Below, piece after piece: positions 1 to 7,765 of a DNA stretch of 64,000 nt. The notes under the pieces were generated by a model. That model was not told the DNA's origin. It worked only from the letters and a program-made list of their open reading frames with translations, and made no database searches. Made by a program: the position numbers and the translations under genes. Source of the stretch: Pantoea cypripedii (lineage in GTDB: Bacteria > Pseudomonadota > Gammaproteobacteria > Enterobacterales > Enterobacteriaceae). The stretch spans positions 319,786-383,785 of the forward strand of contig NZ_MLJI01000002.1 in the NCBI RefSeq assembly GCF_002095535.1, given 5' to 3'. Positions within the stretch are counted from its first letter, which is position 1. Each line of letters opens with the position of its first letter.

Positions 1-2
1 AA

Positions 3-92
3 CGTGTTCGCTATGGTGGCCCTTTACAGGAGTTTGATAAGGACATTCTTGGACCTGTCGCGAATGTGAAAGATTCGGAACTCAGCCTGTAA
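3..92 (+). CDS. C-terminal end of an unidentified protein (partial)
   Basis: Only the last 29 codons are in the window. The frame starting at base 3 is open and ends in TAA at 90-92. It reads RVRYGGPLQEFDKDILG and then a polar tail, which looks like a genuine protein end; the other two forward frames stop early. There is too little sequence to name a family. It converges with the MarR gene, with a hairpin between them. Confidence 0.4.
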   Translation, partial: RVRYGGPLQEFDKDILGPVANVKDSELSL

Positions 93-106
93 ATCTTCAA
101 AAAATA

Positions 107-133
107 CGATCCTCGGGATTATGCCGGGGATCG
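107..133 (-). terminator. Hairpin between convergent genes, terminator-like on the minus strand
   Basis: CGATCCTCGG (107-116) pairs with CCGGGGATCG (124-133) with one G-T wobble and a 7-base loop. Read on the minus strand it is followed by TATTTTTTG, so it resembles an intrinsic terminator for the leftward MarR transcript. It could also form in the transcript of the rightward partial gene. Confidence 0.5.
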
Positions 134-263
134 AAATACGTATTAATGATGCGAGTGTTGCATACTCTTTGGTTATGGTTGATTAGCACACGCGAATATA
201 AATACACGGTCAGCAAGAACGATAAATCCCATAGTCCAGCCAGAGCATTGCTGGGGCAAGTCA

Positions 264-704
264 TTACTCATTACGGCTTTCAATTCGTTGCAAAAATGAA
301 GTCAGTACTGTGCGTTCATCTGCCGACAATCCCCGTAACATATCGGCGTCGTGCCCTGCGACGAGTTCGTAAGCTTTACTGTAGACAGTTTCAGCAGCTT
401 CCAGCCTGCGAACCAGAAAAGCCCTTTTGTCAGTAGGGTCAGGAAGTTTTTCAACCCATCCCCGGTTTACCAGCCTTTCTACCGTTCTGCCAAGCGTGCT
501 GCGGTCAGACTGGGAATGTTCAATAACGATACTCATTGGGATGGCAGCTGCGTAGCTGTGAATGATCCTCATGATGCGCCATTCCGGGAGCGTTAATCCG
601 ATCCCTGCCAGCTTTTCAGTCAAAGCTCGTTCCCTGTATCTCACTATGTTAGTCATGAAATAAAGTTCGCCAGAGGGAAGAGGCGTTTCTGGTATGTTTT
701 CCAT
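264..704 (-). CDS. MarR-family transcriptional regulator
   Basis: This 146-residue protein has MarR-family length and layout. A helical N-terminal dimerisation segment is followed by a winged helix at about residues 38-110, containing LTLPEWRIMRIIHSY and the recognition region SDRSTLGRTVERLVNRGWV, with the wing DPTDKRAFLVR. It lies 113 bases downstream of the UbiD-type gene on the same strand, with a terminator-like hairpin between. It probably controls the decarboxylase operon in response to a phenolic acid, as MarR proteins commonly do for aromatic pathways. The ligand cannot be read from the sequence. A MarR-size palindrome sits upstream of the ubiX-like gene at 2916-2937. Confidence 0.85.
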   Translation of the reverse strand: MENIPETPLPSGELYFMTNIVRYRERALTEKLAGIGLTLPEWRIMRIIHSYAAAIPMSIVIEHSQSDRSTLGRTVERLVNRGWVEKLPDPTDKRAFLVRRLEAAETVYSKAYELVAGHDADMLRGLSADERTVLTSFLQRIESRNE

Positions 705-771
705 AAATTAAGTTTGTTATCTGGTGTGTAAGGTGATTTTAAGGGGTGTGTCTTGAAAGATCCATTACAGT

Positions 772-794
772 GAAAAGCTGCCTTTTCAGGCAGC
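772..794 (-). terminator. Intrinsic terminator after the decarboxylase operon
   Basis: GCTGCC (777-782) and GGCAGC (789-794) form a 6-bp stem with a 6-base loop. Read on the minus strand the stem is followed by TTTTC. It lies 24 bases past the stop of the UbiD C-terminal frame and separates it from the MarR gene. Confidence 0.6.
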
Positions 795-817
795 AAGAGA
801 GGCAGCAGCTTTAAACA

Positions 818-1765
818 TTAATAGCCGTATTTTTTCCAGTTAGCCAGAACATGATTTTTCAGACTTTCAGGGTAGGAGTGCTCAAACGAAGCCGTGCTGG
901 CGCGTATCTCACCGGAAAACTGTTCGGGCAGGATGCAGTTGATGACCATATTACCACCGGCACCTTTTGCCAGATCTTCCTTAGTGAGGTAAGGAACCAT
1001 CGGGAAGCCAGGAAGATCCGGGTAGGCAATAAAGTCGGTTTGCGGATGTGCTCTGGTCGCCAGCACCCAGACAACTTCATCAATATTTGTGATGTCGATG
1101 TCATTGCCAGTAATAATCAGTTTTGGCACCAGATATCCTGCATGCGTGCTGAAATAAACTTCAGCTACACGATCCGCAAACTCACGCGGCGTGACATTCA
1201 TTTCCCTCAGTTTTTTCGTATCCACCGAAACCACGGTCCAGCAGGTTACGGCTTCATATGAGCACCACGCCATGTCAACCGGCAAACCGGCGTTCTGGAG
1301 ATCACTCAGTACCTGCGCGGAAATCATGGTTCCCCAGATAGTATGATTTTCCTCTGGCGGCAATCCGGCAACGCAGATGGGCAAAATGGGCTTATTACGG
1401 AAGGTTACCGCTTTAACATGGAATAATGGTTGTGGTTTGCCCTTATTATGTTGATAACCGTGGTATTCACCCATAGGACCTTCATCAGCCATTTCTTCGA
1501 TGCTGATTTCACCCTCAATAATGATTTCTGCATTTGCCGGTACCATCAGATTGCTCAGCTGGGCTTTCACCACATCGACCGGTTTACCCAGCAGTGCCCC
1601 GACATAACCGGGTTCGCTGACAAAGGCAGGTAGAGGCATACCTGCTACTGCGACAGCAGCAGGGGGGCCACCAAGTACAAAAGCCCATGGGGTCGGCTTA
1701 CCTTGTTTCGTCCACATCTCACGAACCATACCGATATGCTGGGTAGGAATAGTGGGTCCGGTCAT
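818..1765 (-). CDS. UbiD-family phenolic acid decarboxylase, C-terminal part (gene split by frameshift)
   Basis: These 315 residues match the C-terminal two thirds of UbiD-type non-oxidative hydroxyarylic acid decarboxylases, subunit C of the BsdC/EcdC/KpdC group. Landmarks are IPTQHIGMVREMW, GPMGEYHGY, AGLPPEENHTIWGTMISAQ and DEVVWVLATRAHP. The family uses prenylated FMN made by the UbiX partner. The frame begins at the ATG whose ATGA overlaps the stop of the upstream frame, exactly where a full-length enzyme would continue (DKTK then MTG). Upstream 180 plus 315 residues gives about 495, the normal family length. It could be made by translational coupling, but more likely the two frames are one gene with a one-base deletion. 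Substrate unknown; 4-hydroxybenzoate, protocatechuate and vanillate are family candidates. Confidence 0.85.
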   Translation of the reverse strand: MTGPTIPTQHIGMVREMWTKQGKPTPWAFVLGGPPAAVAVAGMPLPAFVSEPGYVGALLGKPVDVVKAQLSNLMVPANAEIIIEGEISIEEMADEGPMGEYHGYQHNKGKPQPLFHVKAVTFRNKPILPICVAGLPPEENHTIWGTMISAQVLSDLQNAGLPVDMAWCSYEAVTCWTVVSVDTKKLREMNVTPREFADRVAEVYFSTHAGYLVPKLIITGNDIDITNIDEVVWVLATRAHPQTDFIAYPDLPGFPMVPYLTKEDLAKGAGGNMVINCILPEQFSGEIRASTASFEHSYPESLKNHVLANWKKYGY

Positions 1766-2304
1766 TTTGTTTTATCGACCAGCATCATACGACCAATGCT
1801 CCAGCTATCCCAAGTACCGTCCGGCGACTGCACGATATGGAATCCATAGGTGCCGATATAACGCCCCCCATCTTTCTCATGCAGAAGCGGTACTGGAAGG
1901 CGCGTGAGGTCGACCTCATCTCCGATCCATTTGTTTTCATGGCAGGGGGCAGATTCGACAACACGGGGTTCAATAGGTGAACGCTGCATGGCGGCCAGGA
2001 TAAGGTTAACCAGTTCTTTCGGCCGGGTGTTTTCTGGCAAACCGAAGTGCAGTGCGAGGCGTGCATACTCACGCTCTTTATCGGCAAGCATACCTGCCGG
2101 CGCACCCAGCACGCGTGATCCAGGCATCGCCCCTTTAATATTGCTGAACAGTGGCGCAGGGAGGCGTTTTTCATAGACACGGCGTGAAATGGCAGCAATT
2201 TCCAGATCAGCATCAACTTCTTCTGCTACATCAACCAGATCGCCTCTCTTACGGGATTCTTCAAGGAAAACCCGTAAATCTAATGCACTTTCAACGAGAT
2301 TCAT
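1762..2304 (-). CDS. UbiD-family phenolic acid decarboxylase, N-terminal part (gene split by frameshift)
   Basis: This 180-residue frame carries the N-terminal domain and the start of the active-site domain of a UbiD-type decarboxylase: LRVFLEESRKRGDLVDV at the start, and GTYGFHIVQSPDGTWDSWSIGRMM near the end, part of the prenyl-FMN and metal site. It ends at a TGA directly after LVDKTK, inside an A-rich run. Adding one A to the AAAA at this point restores a continuous frame into the next entry. The start ATG (2302-2304) follows a purine-rich AAGGAA. It lies 11 bases downstream of the ubiX-like gene, so the two are one operon. I see no gene for the small third subunit (D, about 78 residues) found in many of these operons. 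Confidence 0.85.
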   Translation of the reverse strand: MNLVESALDLRVFLEESRKRGDLVDVAEEVDADLEIAAISRRVYEKRLPAPLFSNIKGAMPGSRVLGAPAGMLADKEREYARLALHFGLPENTRPKELVNLILAAMQRSPIEPRVVESAPCHENKWIGDEVDLTRLPVPLLHEKDGGRYIGTYGFHIVQSPDGTWDSWSIGRMMLVDKTK

Positions 2305-2315
2305 TTGTACGTTCC

Positions 2316-2900
2316 TTAATAATTAGTGTCTGAATTGTTGTTCAGGCCGTTCCAGCGCGGCAGGCGAGGTGCGTCAAGTCCAACGAGGTCGAGCAAGCGG
2401 CCAACGCTATGATTAATAACGTCGTCCAGGTTTTCAGGGCGGTGGTAAAACGCAGGGGTTGCCGGGAACATCAGCCCGCCCGCGCGTGCGACTGCCAGCA
2501 TATTTTCCAGATGGATAAGATTGAGCGGGGTTTCGCGGACCATCAGGATCAGTTTGCGGCGCTCCTTGAGCGCGACATCCGCAGAACGGACGATGAGATT
2601 ATCTGCATAACCTGCACGAATCCCTGCGAGCGTTTTCATGCTGCACGGCGCAATGATGACCCCATCATGTTTGAATGATCCGCTGGAAACGGGTGCCGAC
2701 TGATCAGCATCTGAATAGACTTTTGCTGCCAGTTTCTTAACATAATCAACGGTGTAATCAGTTTCTTCGCGGATGGTAACTTTAGCCCAGCGGCTCAGAA
2801 CCAGGTGAGACTCGACATTGAGCTCAGCTAACATTTCGAGCAGTCGGATCCCATAGATAGCGCCTGTAGCGCCAGTGATACAGACAACGAGCTTAGACAT
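2316..2900 (-). CDS. UbiX-family flavin prenyltransferase (decarboxylase subunit B)
   Basis: This 194-residue protein is the usual length for UbiX/Pad1/BsdB. It opens with the flavin-binding signature VVCITGATGAIYGIRLLEML. It also has GSFKHDGVIIAPCSMKTLAGIRAGYADNLIVRSADVALKERRKL and PTPAFYHRP-type motifs (here PATPAFYHRPENLDD). Enzymes of this family join dimethylallyl phosphate to FMN to make the cofactor of the adjacent UbiD-type decarboxylase. It is the first gene of the leftward operon. The C-terminal extension LPRWNGLNNNSDTNY is typical of the phenolic-acid branch rather than housekeeping UbiX. Confidence 0.93.
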   Translation of the reverse strand: MSKLVVCITGATGAIYGIRLLEMLAELNVESHLVLSRWAKVTIREETDYTVDYVKKLAAKVYSDADQSAPVSSGSFKHDGVIIAPCSMKTLAGIRAGYADNLIVRSADVALKERRKLILMVRETPLNLIHLENMLAVARAGGLMFPATPAFYHRPENLDDVINHSVGRLLDLVGLDAPRLPRWNGLNNNSDTNY

Positions 2901-2915
2901 AGCTGAACCTTAAAC

Positions 2916-2937
2916 AATGTGCGTGCGCATGCATATT
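2916..2937. promoter_or_regulatory. Imperfect 22-bp palindrome, candidate MarR operator
   Basis: The core TGCGTGCGCATGCA (2920-2933) is symmetric at 12 of 14 positions, and the flanks extend the symmetry to 9 of 11 pairs over 22 bp. It starts 16 bases upstream of the ubiX-like start codon. MarR proteins bind palindromes of about this size over promoters, so it is a natural operator candidate. Assignment to the local regulator is inference. Confidence 0.4.
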
Positions 2938-3538
2938 ATTTTTATGGCCGGATTTTGTCAATGCATCAAAAATGCTGAGTCCCGATGTCGCCGATTTTTA
3001 TGATCAGCACGGGTTTATCTTCCTGCTGGTCATCCAGGTGGTAGTCATTATTTTGACGGTTACTGCCGTTCGTTTGAATCAGATTGTAATATTGGCAGCA
3101 TTATAAAATTAACTCTAAAAATTCATGCTCAAAATTTACCCTCTCTGGATTTACGTTCAAACTTAATATGCGTTGCGTCTGAATTTCATCGTCAGTTTTA
3201 CGATGATAGAACACGATTATTTTCTTTTTGCATTGGATTCACTAAAGAAAGACTGAATACTATTGATGTCATTTATTGATACAGTATCTGACGTTTTCCC
3301 AATAGATAAACCATCAAAGTCATGCACATTGGACATAATTTGCTCAAGCCAGCTTAAGCTGGAGAGCTATATAATTGCGGCTGAACCTGCCGGGATGAAG
3401 TGAAGATAGTCAGATGAAAAAGGCGGGACGGAAAACATTCCTGTATCTGAAGACGTGCAGGATAAACATAAAGAAAAGCAGTTGATAAAAAGTGACATTT
3501 TTCACGCAAATTACGACAATTTAAAAAGGAAGATACCA
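2938..3538. other. Divergent intergenic region, no gene seen
   Basis: About 600 bases separate the leftward decarboxylase operon from the rightward AraC-type gene. The stretch is AT-rich, especially after 3040, with stops in all frames and no convincing small gene. It must hold both promoters, but no single -35/-10 pair stands out. An in-frame extension of the AraC-type gene to 3455 is possible but lacks a ribosome site. Confidence 0.4.
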
Positions 3539-4543
3539 ATGCGTATTGCCATACTCGCCCTGGAGGGCAGTGTACTTTCGGCTATTGCAGGCATGGCCGA
3601 TTTATTCTGGATTGCTAACAAGGCCCTGGCTGCTTCTCCGGCTCATGCAATCAGATTTCCCAATAAGCCCTTCGAGACCCTGATTGTGAGTTCGGATGGT
3701 GCTCCCGTCTGGGATACTGAAGGCAGACTCATTCACATTGACAGTTCATTCCAGGCTGCAGGTCAACCCGATGTGGTCATTGCCCCAGGTATGTTACTTG
3801 GTCCAGACCTGCAACCGCTAAATATAGATAACATCAGACTGGCGGCCGACTGGTTTAAAAAATTGCATGAAAATGGCGCGGTAATTGCCGCTACGGGGAC
3901 TGGCGCGATTATTTTAGGAGAGGCGGGATTACTCAATGGAAGGTCGTATACCACTACGTGGTGGGTCAGCCATATGCTGAAAGAGCGCTATCCCGAAGCG
4001 ATACCAGTACGAGGAAAAACGCTTGAGGAAGACAGAGGCATTCTTACCACTGGCGGATGTTTCTCCTGGATATCACTTGCTCTGAGTGTCATTGAAAAGG
4101 GAGCAGGGACCGAGGTGGCAACTCTCGCATCAGAAATGTCCCTCGCGGATAACCACCATTTGCGTCAGTATCTCAGCACATCACCAGGTTCCATCAACTC
4201 TGGCTCTGCTTTTTTGCTTCGTGCTCAGGAGATTATTCGGTTTCAGAACCCATCCATCAAGGCAGCAGAACTGGCCGCCGCACTTAACACCACCGAACGG
4301 ACCTTACAGAGAAAGCTTAAGGCGTTGTCGCAGGAAACCCCGAAAGAATTCATCACCAGAGTCAGAATTGAATCAGCCTGCAACATGCTAATCAGTACCG
4401 GCGTCAGCATTCAACAGATAGCCAGAAACTGCGGGTATTCTGAGGATACCGCGTTTCGTAAAGCATTTAACCAGGTCATGGAGATGTCACCCGCGCAATA
4501 TCGACAATGGATGGCTGCGCGCACTTCTGCTCTTCAGAAATAA
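3539..4543 (+). CDS. AraC-family regulator with N-terminal DJ-1/PfpI (GATase1-like) domain
   Basis: The chosen ATG at 3539 gives 334 residues, follows AAGGAAG at good spacing, and starts the conserved MRIAILALEG strand of the GATase1 fold. Residues 1 to about 190 form the DJ-1/PfpI-like domain, including AATGTGAIILGEAGLLNGR and TTTWW. The nucleophile cysteine of catalytic relatives is a Thr here, so the domain is probably a sensor, as in GlxA/FtrA-type regulators. Residues 225-330 carry two AraC helix-turn-helix motifs (AELAAALNTTERTLQRKLK; IQQIARNCGYSEDTAFRKAF). It is divergent from the decarboxylase operon, 637 bp away. The target is unknown. Confidence 0.9.
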   Translation: MRIAILALEGSVLSAIAGMADLFWIANKALAASPAHAIRFPNKPFETLIVSSDGAPVWDTEGRLIHIDSSFQAAGQPDVVIAPGMLLGPDLQPLNIDNIRLAADWFKKLHENGAVIAATGTGAIILGEAGLLNGRSYTTTWWVSHMLKERYPEAIPVRGKTLEEDRGILTTGGCFSWISLALSVIEKGAGTEVATLASEMSLADNHHLRQYLSTSPGSINSGSAFLLRAQEIIRFQNPSIKAAELAAALNTTERTLQRKLKALSQETPKEFITRVRIESACNMLISTGVSIQQIARNCGYSEDTAFRKAFNQVMEMSPAQYRQWMAARTSALQK

Positions 4544-4698
4544 GGTCGTTAGATTACCTGAGTTGCGCGATATCTGTCTCCGGTAAATCAAGGAAATTGA
4601 TCAAAAAGGCGCAATTTAACCATTTAATTTGAAGTAATTTTTTCAAATCTTTTGCCGATGGATCGGCAGTTAAATTTATTAACCTCCAAAAGGTAAGA

Positions 4699-6366
4699 AT
4701 GATGAATATATCCCAGCGTCTTGCTCTGACTTTTATTTTACTGTCTGCATCATTAATCATAACCGGCGTCCTGGCTATCCGTATCATGACCGGGTTTCAG
4801 GATCGTTTTGAGTACGTACAGGTAAACGCGATACCCTCCATAAAGGACCTTAGCGAGCTTCTTGACCGCACTAATAAACTCTCGCTGACATTGTATAAAC
4901 ACCAGAGTCAGACCGATAACACACGCATGCCCCCGATTGAAAGTAATATTACACAGCGACTCTCCGATATTAATAAGCTCGCTAATTATTACCTGGAAAA
5001 CGACGTATCAAGTGATGAAGACAAGAAAATGACCGAGGACGGTTTTGTGATCCTGCATCAGGTAGAGACGCGCCTGCCCGAATTTCTCCGGGCATCACGC
5101 TCGCATCAGGACGATATAACTTTAGGCCTGCTTGAAAGCGAGAATGGGATTGGCGGTTCTATCAAAATGCTTCAGGAAAATTATCGCAAGCAGCTGGAGC
5201 TGAATATAGCGCTGGGAGATGGCCTGCGAGTCGTCAACCACAATATCTACCAGCGAACTGTATGGTCCATGAGCGTAGGGATAGCATTAACTATTTTGAT
5301 TCTCGGCACGCTGGCAACTCTGACTCTTTTAAGGATACGCAGGAGCCTGAAACGAATCGGCGATGTCATGAATCATACCGGCGATAATCTGGATTTGAGC
5401 ACCACTGCCGATGAAAGCAGCAAAGATGAAATTGGTGTAATGGCAGGTTCATTTAATCAGCTGCTTAAACGCGTGGGTCTGGCGCTTAATTCTGTCAGTA
5501 CGGCCTCCCATTTAGTGAGTTCAGCGTCGGCACAAATTGCCGCAGGTAATGAGGATCTTTCCTCCCGAACGGAACAGCAGGCTGCCTCGCTGGAACAGAC
5601 AGCAGCCAGCATGGCAGAGTTGAGCGAAACCGTAAGGCAGACTGCGGACAATACCCGTCAGGCGAGCCTTCTGGCAGGTAACGCATCCGAACTTTCCGAT
5701 GCCAGTGCCGCATCCCTGTCAAACATGCTGGATACCATGGGCGAGATCAGGAACAGCTCGAAAAAAATTACTGAGATTGTGTCATTGATCGAAGGCATCG
5801 CATTTCAGACCAATATTCTTGCCCTAAACGCCGCGGTAGAAGCCGCACGGGCGGGTGAACACGGTAAAGGGTTTGCAGTGGTTGCAGGGGAGGTCCGCAA
5901 TCTTTCACAGCGTTCAACACAGGCAGCCCGCGAAATAAAGCAGCTAATCGATACCTCCTATAGCCTGGTTGAATCGGGTGCGATTCAGGCGGAAGCAGTT
6001 GAAAGCAATATGACCAATCTTAAGGGGGCTTTCCGGCAGGTAAACGATTTGGTGAGTGAAATCGCTGCCGCCGCGGAAGAGCAGAACACAGGCATTACCC
6101 AGGTACATCTCGCAATCAGCCAAATGGATGATGTCACACAGCAGAATGCGGCGCTGGTTGAGGAAGCCTCTGCCGCTTCAGTCTCTCTCCAGGAGCAGGC
6201 AAAGACGCTGCTCGGGCTGGTTAATCAGTTCACCCTGACAAACACTGACGTGCCAGTTTTTCAGCAAAGTGAAGTCGCCAAACCACCAGTCGCGTCCACA
6301 AAGCCTTTGGTCAGGCAAACTCTCTCAATCAGCAAAGGGAATGAATCAGATTGGCAGAGTTTCTGA
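4699..6366 (+). CDS. Methyl-accepting chemotaxis protein
   Basis: This 555-residue transmembrane chemoreceptor could start at the ATG at 4699 or 4702; AGGT at 4691 favours 4702. It has TM1 at about residues 8-30, a periplasmic helical ligand domain (about 31-185), TM2 (about 190-213) and HAMP. The cytoplasmic signalling hairpin contains the nearly invariant tip ([20 protein letters not shown]) and glutamine/glutamate methylation-type heptads. The protein ends in DWQSF, matching the xWxxF tether for CheR and CheB (NWETF in Tar/Tsr), so it is probably a high-abundance type receptor. The ligand is unknown. No che genes lie nearby. A small helical protein is encoded immediately downstream. Confidence 0.95.
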   Translation: MMNISQRLALTFILLSASLIITGVLAIRIMTGFQDRFEYVQVNAIPSIKDLSELLDRTNKLSLTLYKHQSQTDNTRMPPIESNITQRLSDINKLANYYLENDVSSDEDKKMTEDGFVILHQVETRLPEFLRASRSHQDDITLGLLESENGIGGSIKMLQENYRKQLELNIALGDGLRVVNHNIYQRTVWSMSVGIALTILILGTLATLTLLRIRRSLKRIGDVMNHTGDNLDLSTTADESSKDEIGVMAGSFNQLLKRVGLALNSVSTASHLVSSASAQIAAGNEDLSSRTEQQAASLEQTAASMAELSETVRQTADNTRQASLLAGNASELSDASAASLSNMLDTMGEIRNSSKKITEIVSLIEGIAFQTNILALNAAVEAARAGEHGKGFAVVAGEVRNLSQRSTQAAREIKQLIDTSYSLVESGAIQAEAVESNMTNLKGAFRQVNDLVSEIAAAAEEQNTGITQVHLAISQMDDVTQQNAALVEEASAASVSLQEQAKTLLGLVNQFTLTNTDVPVFQQSEVAKPPVASTKPLVRQTLSISKGNESDWQSF

Positions 6367-6395
6367 TGGGTGATGAGCTGATAAAAGGACAAAAA

Positions 6396-6728
6396 ATGGA
6401 CATCAATGGATTCCTTCTTTATGGGCAGCACCATCAGGAACTATTGATCAAATTTGAGCAGGTAAATACGCTACTACAGCAACTGACTGATGGCATATAC
6501 CAGTCTCTGGACGTGTACATGAACAACTGCAACCATCTGCGCGAGCAGATTAATCAGACGTTCGTCTTACTGCGAAATAAAGAGTTTGAAGCGTATTTGA
6601 TCCAGAATGACGCTGCGCTTTATTACAATCTGCAGAGCGTCATGCTGGCTGTGCAGATACTGAGAAACTTGCTGGATAACCTCACCGGGACAATGAAGCG
6701 CTCTGTATTGGGGCCTTCTTCATTGTAG
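6396..6728 (+). CDS. Small helical protein of unknown function behind a chemoreceptor
   Basis: I do not recognise this 110-residue protein. I chose the ATG at 6396 because AAAAGGAC precedes it; an in-frame ATG at 6351 would overlap the chemoreceptor gene. It lies 29 bases past the receptor stop on the same strand and is probably co-transcribed. The sequence is almost entirely helix-forming, with heptad-like hydrophobics (LLIKFEQVNTLLQQLTDGIY; YYNLQSVMLAVQILRNLLDN) and no signal peptide or membrane segment. It could be a cytoplasmic coiled-coil partner of the receptor or a small bundle protein; position is the only evidence. Confidence 0.6.
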   Translation: MDINGFLLYGQHHQELLIKFEQVNTLLQQLTDGIYQSLDVYMNNCNHLREQINQTFVLLRNKEFEAYLIQNDAALYYNLQSVMLAVQILRNLLDNLTGTMKRSVLGPSSL

Positions 6729-6840
6729 CGAGGGTCGAATTGATGAATTTTCTGCATAAGTGCAATCAGATTTCACGTATTAACCCTGCAGGTGTATTTA
6801 TTTTAGAATGATGCCATTAATTTCGTGGAGGAACTCTACA

Positions 6841-7710
6841 GTGGAATATTCAGTATTAAGCAATAACCTTAAGATGCCAATGGCGGGTTTTGGTGTTTTT
6901 AAAGTAACCGATAAAGAAGAATGTAAGCAGTCCGTGTTAAGTGCTATCCGCGCAGGCTATCGTCTTATCGATACTGCAGCCGTATACGGCAATGAAGACG
7001 CCGTTGGTGATGCCGTTCGTGAAGCTATCGCTGAAGGTTTGTGTACCCGTGAGGAGTTATTTATTACTTCTAAATTGTGGGTACAAGATATGGCCAGCTA
7101 CGATACGGCGAAAGCAGGCATTGAAGCATCGTTAAAAAAATCGGGTTTAGAATACTTTGATCTCTATTTACTGCATCAGGCAATGCGCGATTATTTCAGC
7201 GCGTGGCGTGCATTAGAAGACGCTTATGAAGCAGGTAAACTGAAAGCGATTGGTGTGTCCAATTTCTATGCTCACGTTTTAGTAAACTTCTGCGAAACTG
7301 TCAGAATTAAGCCAATGGTGAATCAGGTCGAACTGCATCCTTACTTTGCACAACCTGAAGCGCTTGAAACCATGAAGTACTACAACGTACAGCCTGAAGC
7401 CTGGGCGCCATTAGGCGGAGGACGGCATCAGCCATATGAAAATGAAATCCTCCAGAGGATTGCTGAAGCCCATAAAAAAACCATTGCTCAGGTTATCCTG
7501 CGCTGGAACGTGCAACGTGGTGTCACCGTCATCCCTAAAACCACTCGTCAGGAGCGTATTGAAGAGAACTTTTCTATCTGGGATTTCTCACTGACGGATA
7601 ACGAAATGGCTCAAATTGGCTCACTTGATTTAGGCTACGTAGGTGAGGCAGTAAAACACTTTAATCCTGAATTTGTCCGCGGTTGTCTTGGCGTAAAAAT
7701 TCATGACTGA
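6841..7710 (+). CDS. Aldo/keto reductase (AKR5/DkgA-like)
   Basis: The GTG start at 6841 is preferred because GGAGG lies ten bases before it and the protein then begins VEYSVLSNNLKMPMAGFGVF; the longer frame from 6808 has no ribosome site. The 289-residue barrel has the catalytic tetrad in normal context: Asp and Tyr in LIDTAAVYGNEDAVG, Lys in FITSKLW and His in LYLLHQAM. The C-terminal NADPH-binding IPKTTRQERIEENF is also normal. Family members reduce aldehydes and ketones such as methylglyoxal or 2,5-diketogluconate with NADPH. It appears monocistronic, convergent with the MFS operon. The substrate cannot be deduced. Confidence 0.9.
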   Translation: MEYSVLSNNLKMPMAGFGVFKVTDKEECKQSVLSAIRAGYRLIDTAAVYGNEDAVGDAVREAIAEGLCTREELFITSKLWVQDMASYDTAKAGIEASLKKSGLEYFDLYLLHQAMRDYFSAWRALEDAYEAGKLKAIGVSNFYAHVLVNFCETVRIKPMVNQVELHPYFAQPEALETMKYYNVQPEAWAPLGGGRHQPYENEILQRIAEAHKKTIAQVILRWNVQRGVTVIPKTTRQERIEENFSIWDFSLTDNEMAQIGSLDLGYVGEAVKHFNPEFVRGCLGVKIHD

Positions 7711-7731
7711 TCGTTAGTCGAGATATCTCCC

Positions 7732-7760
7732 ATGTACGGTCGCCTGGGGCGACCGTACAT
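7732..7760. terminator. Strong hairpin between convergent genes
   Basis: A perfect 13-bp stem (ATGTACGGTCGCC, 7732-7744, with its complement at 7748-7760) closes a 3-base loop. It lies 22 bases past the aldo/keto reductase stop and 6 bases before the end of the MFS gene. There is no T-run on either side, so it may be a weak bidirectional terminator or a transcript-end stabiliser. Confidence 0.5.
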
Positions 7761-7765
7761 ACAAA

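Noticed and set aside
1755..1775. Programmed frameshift in the UbiD-type gene
   Set aside because: No canonical slippery heptamer with a downstream structure is evident, and related enzymes are made from one continuous frame. A missing A is the simpler reading.
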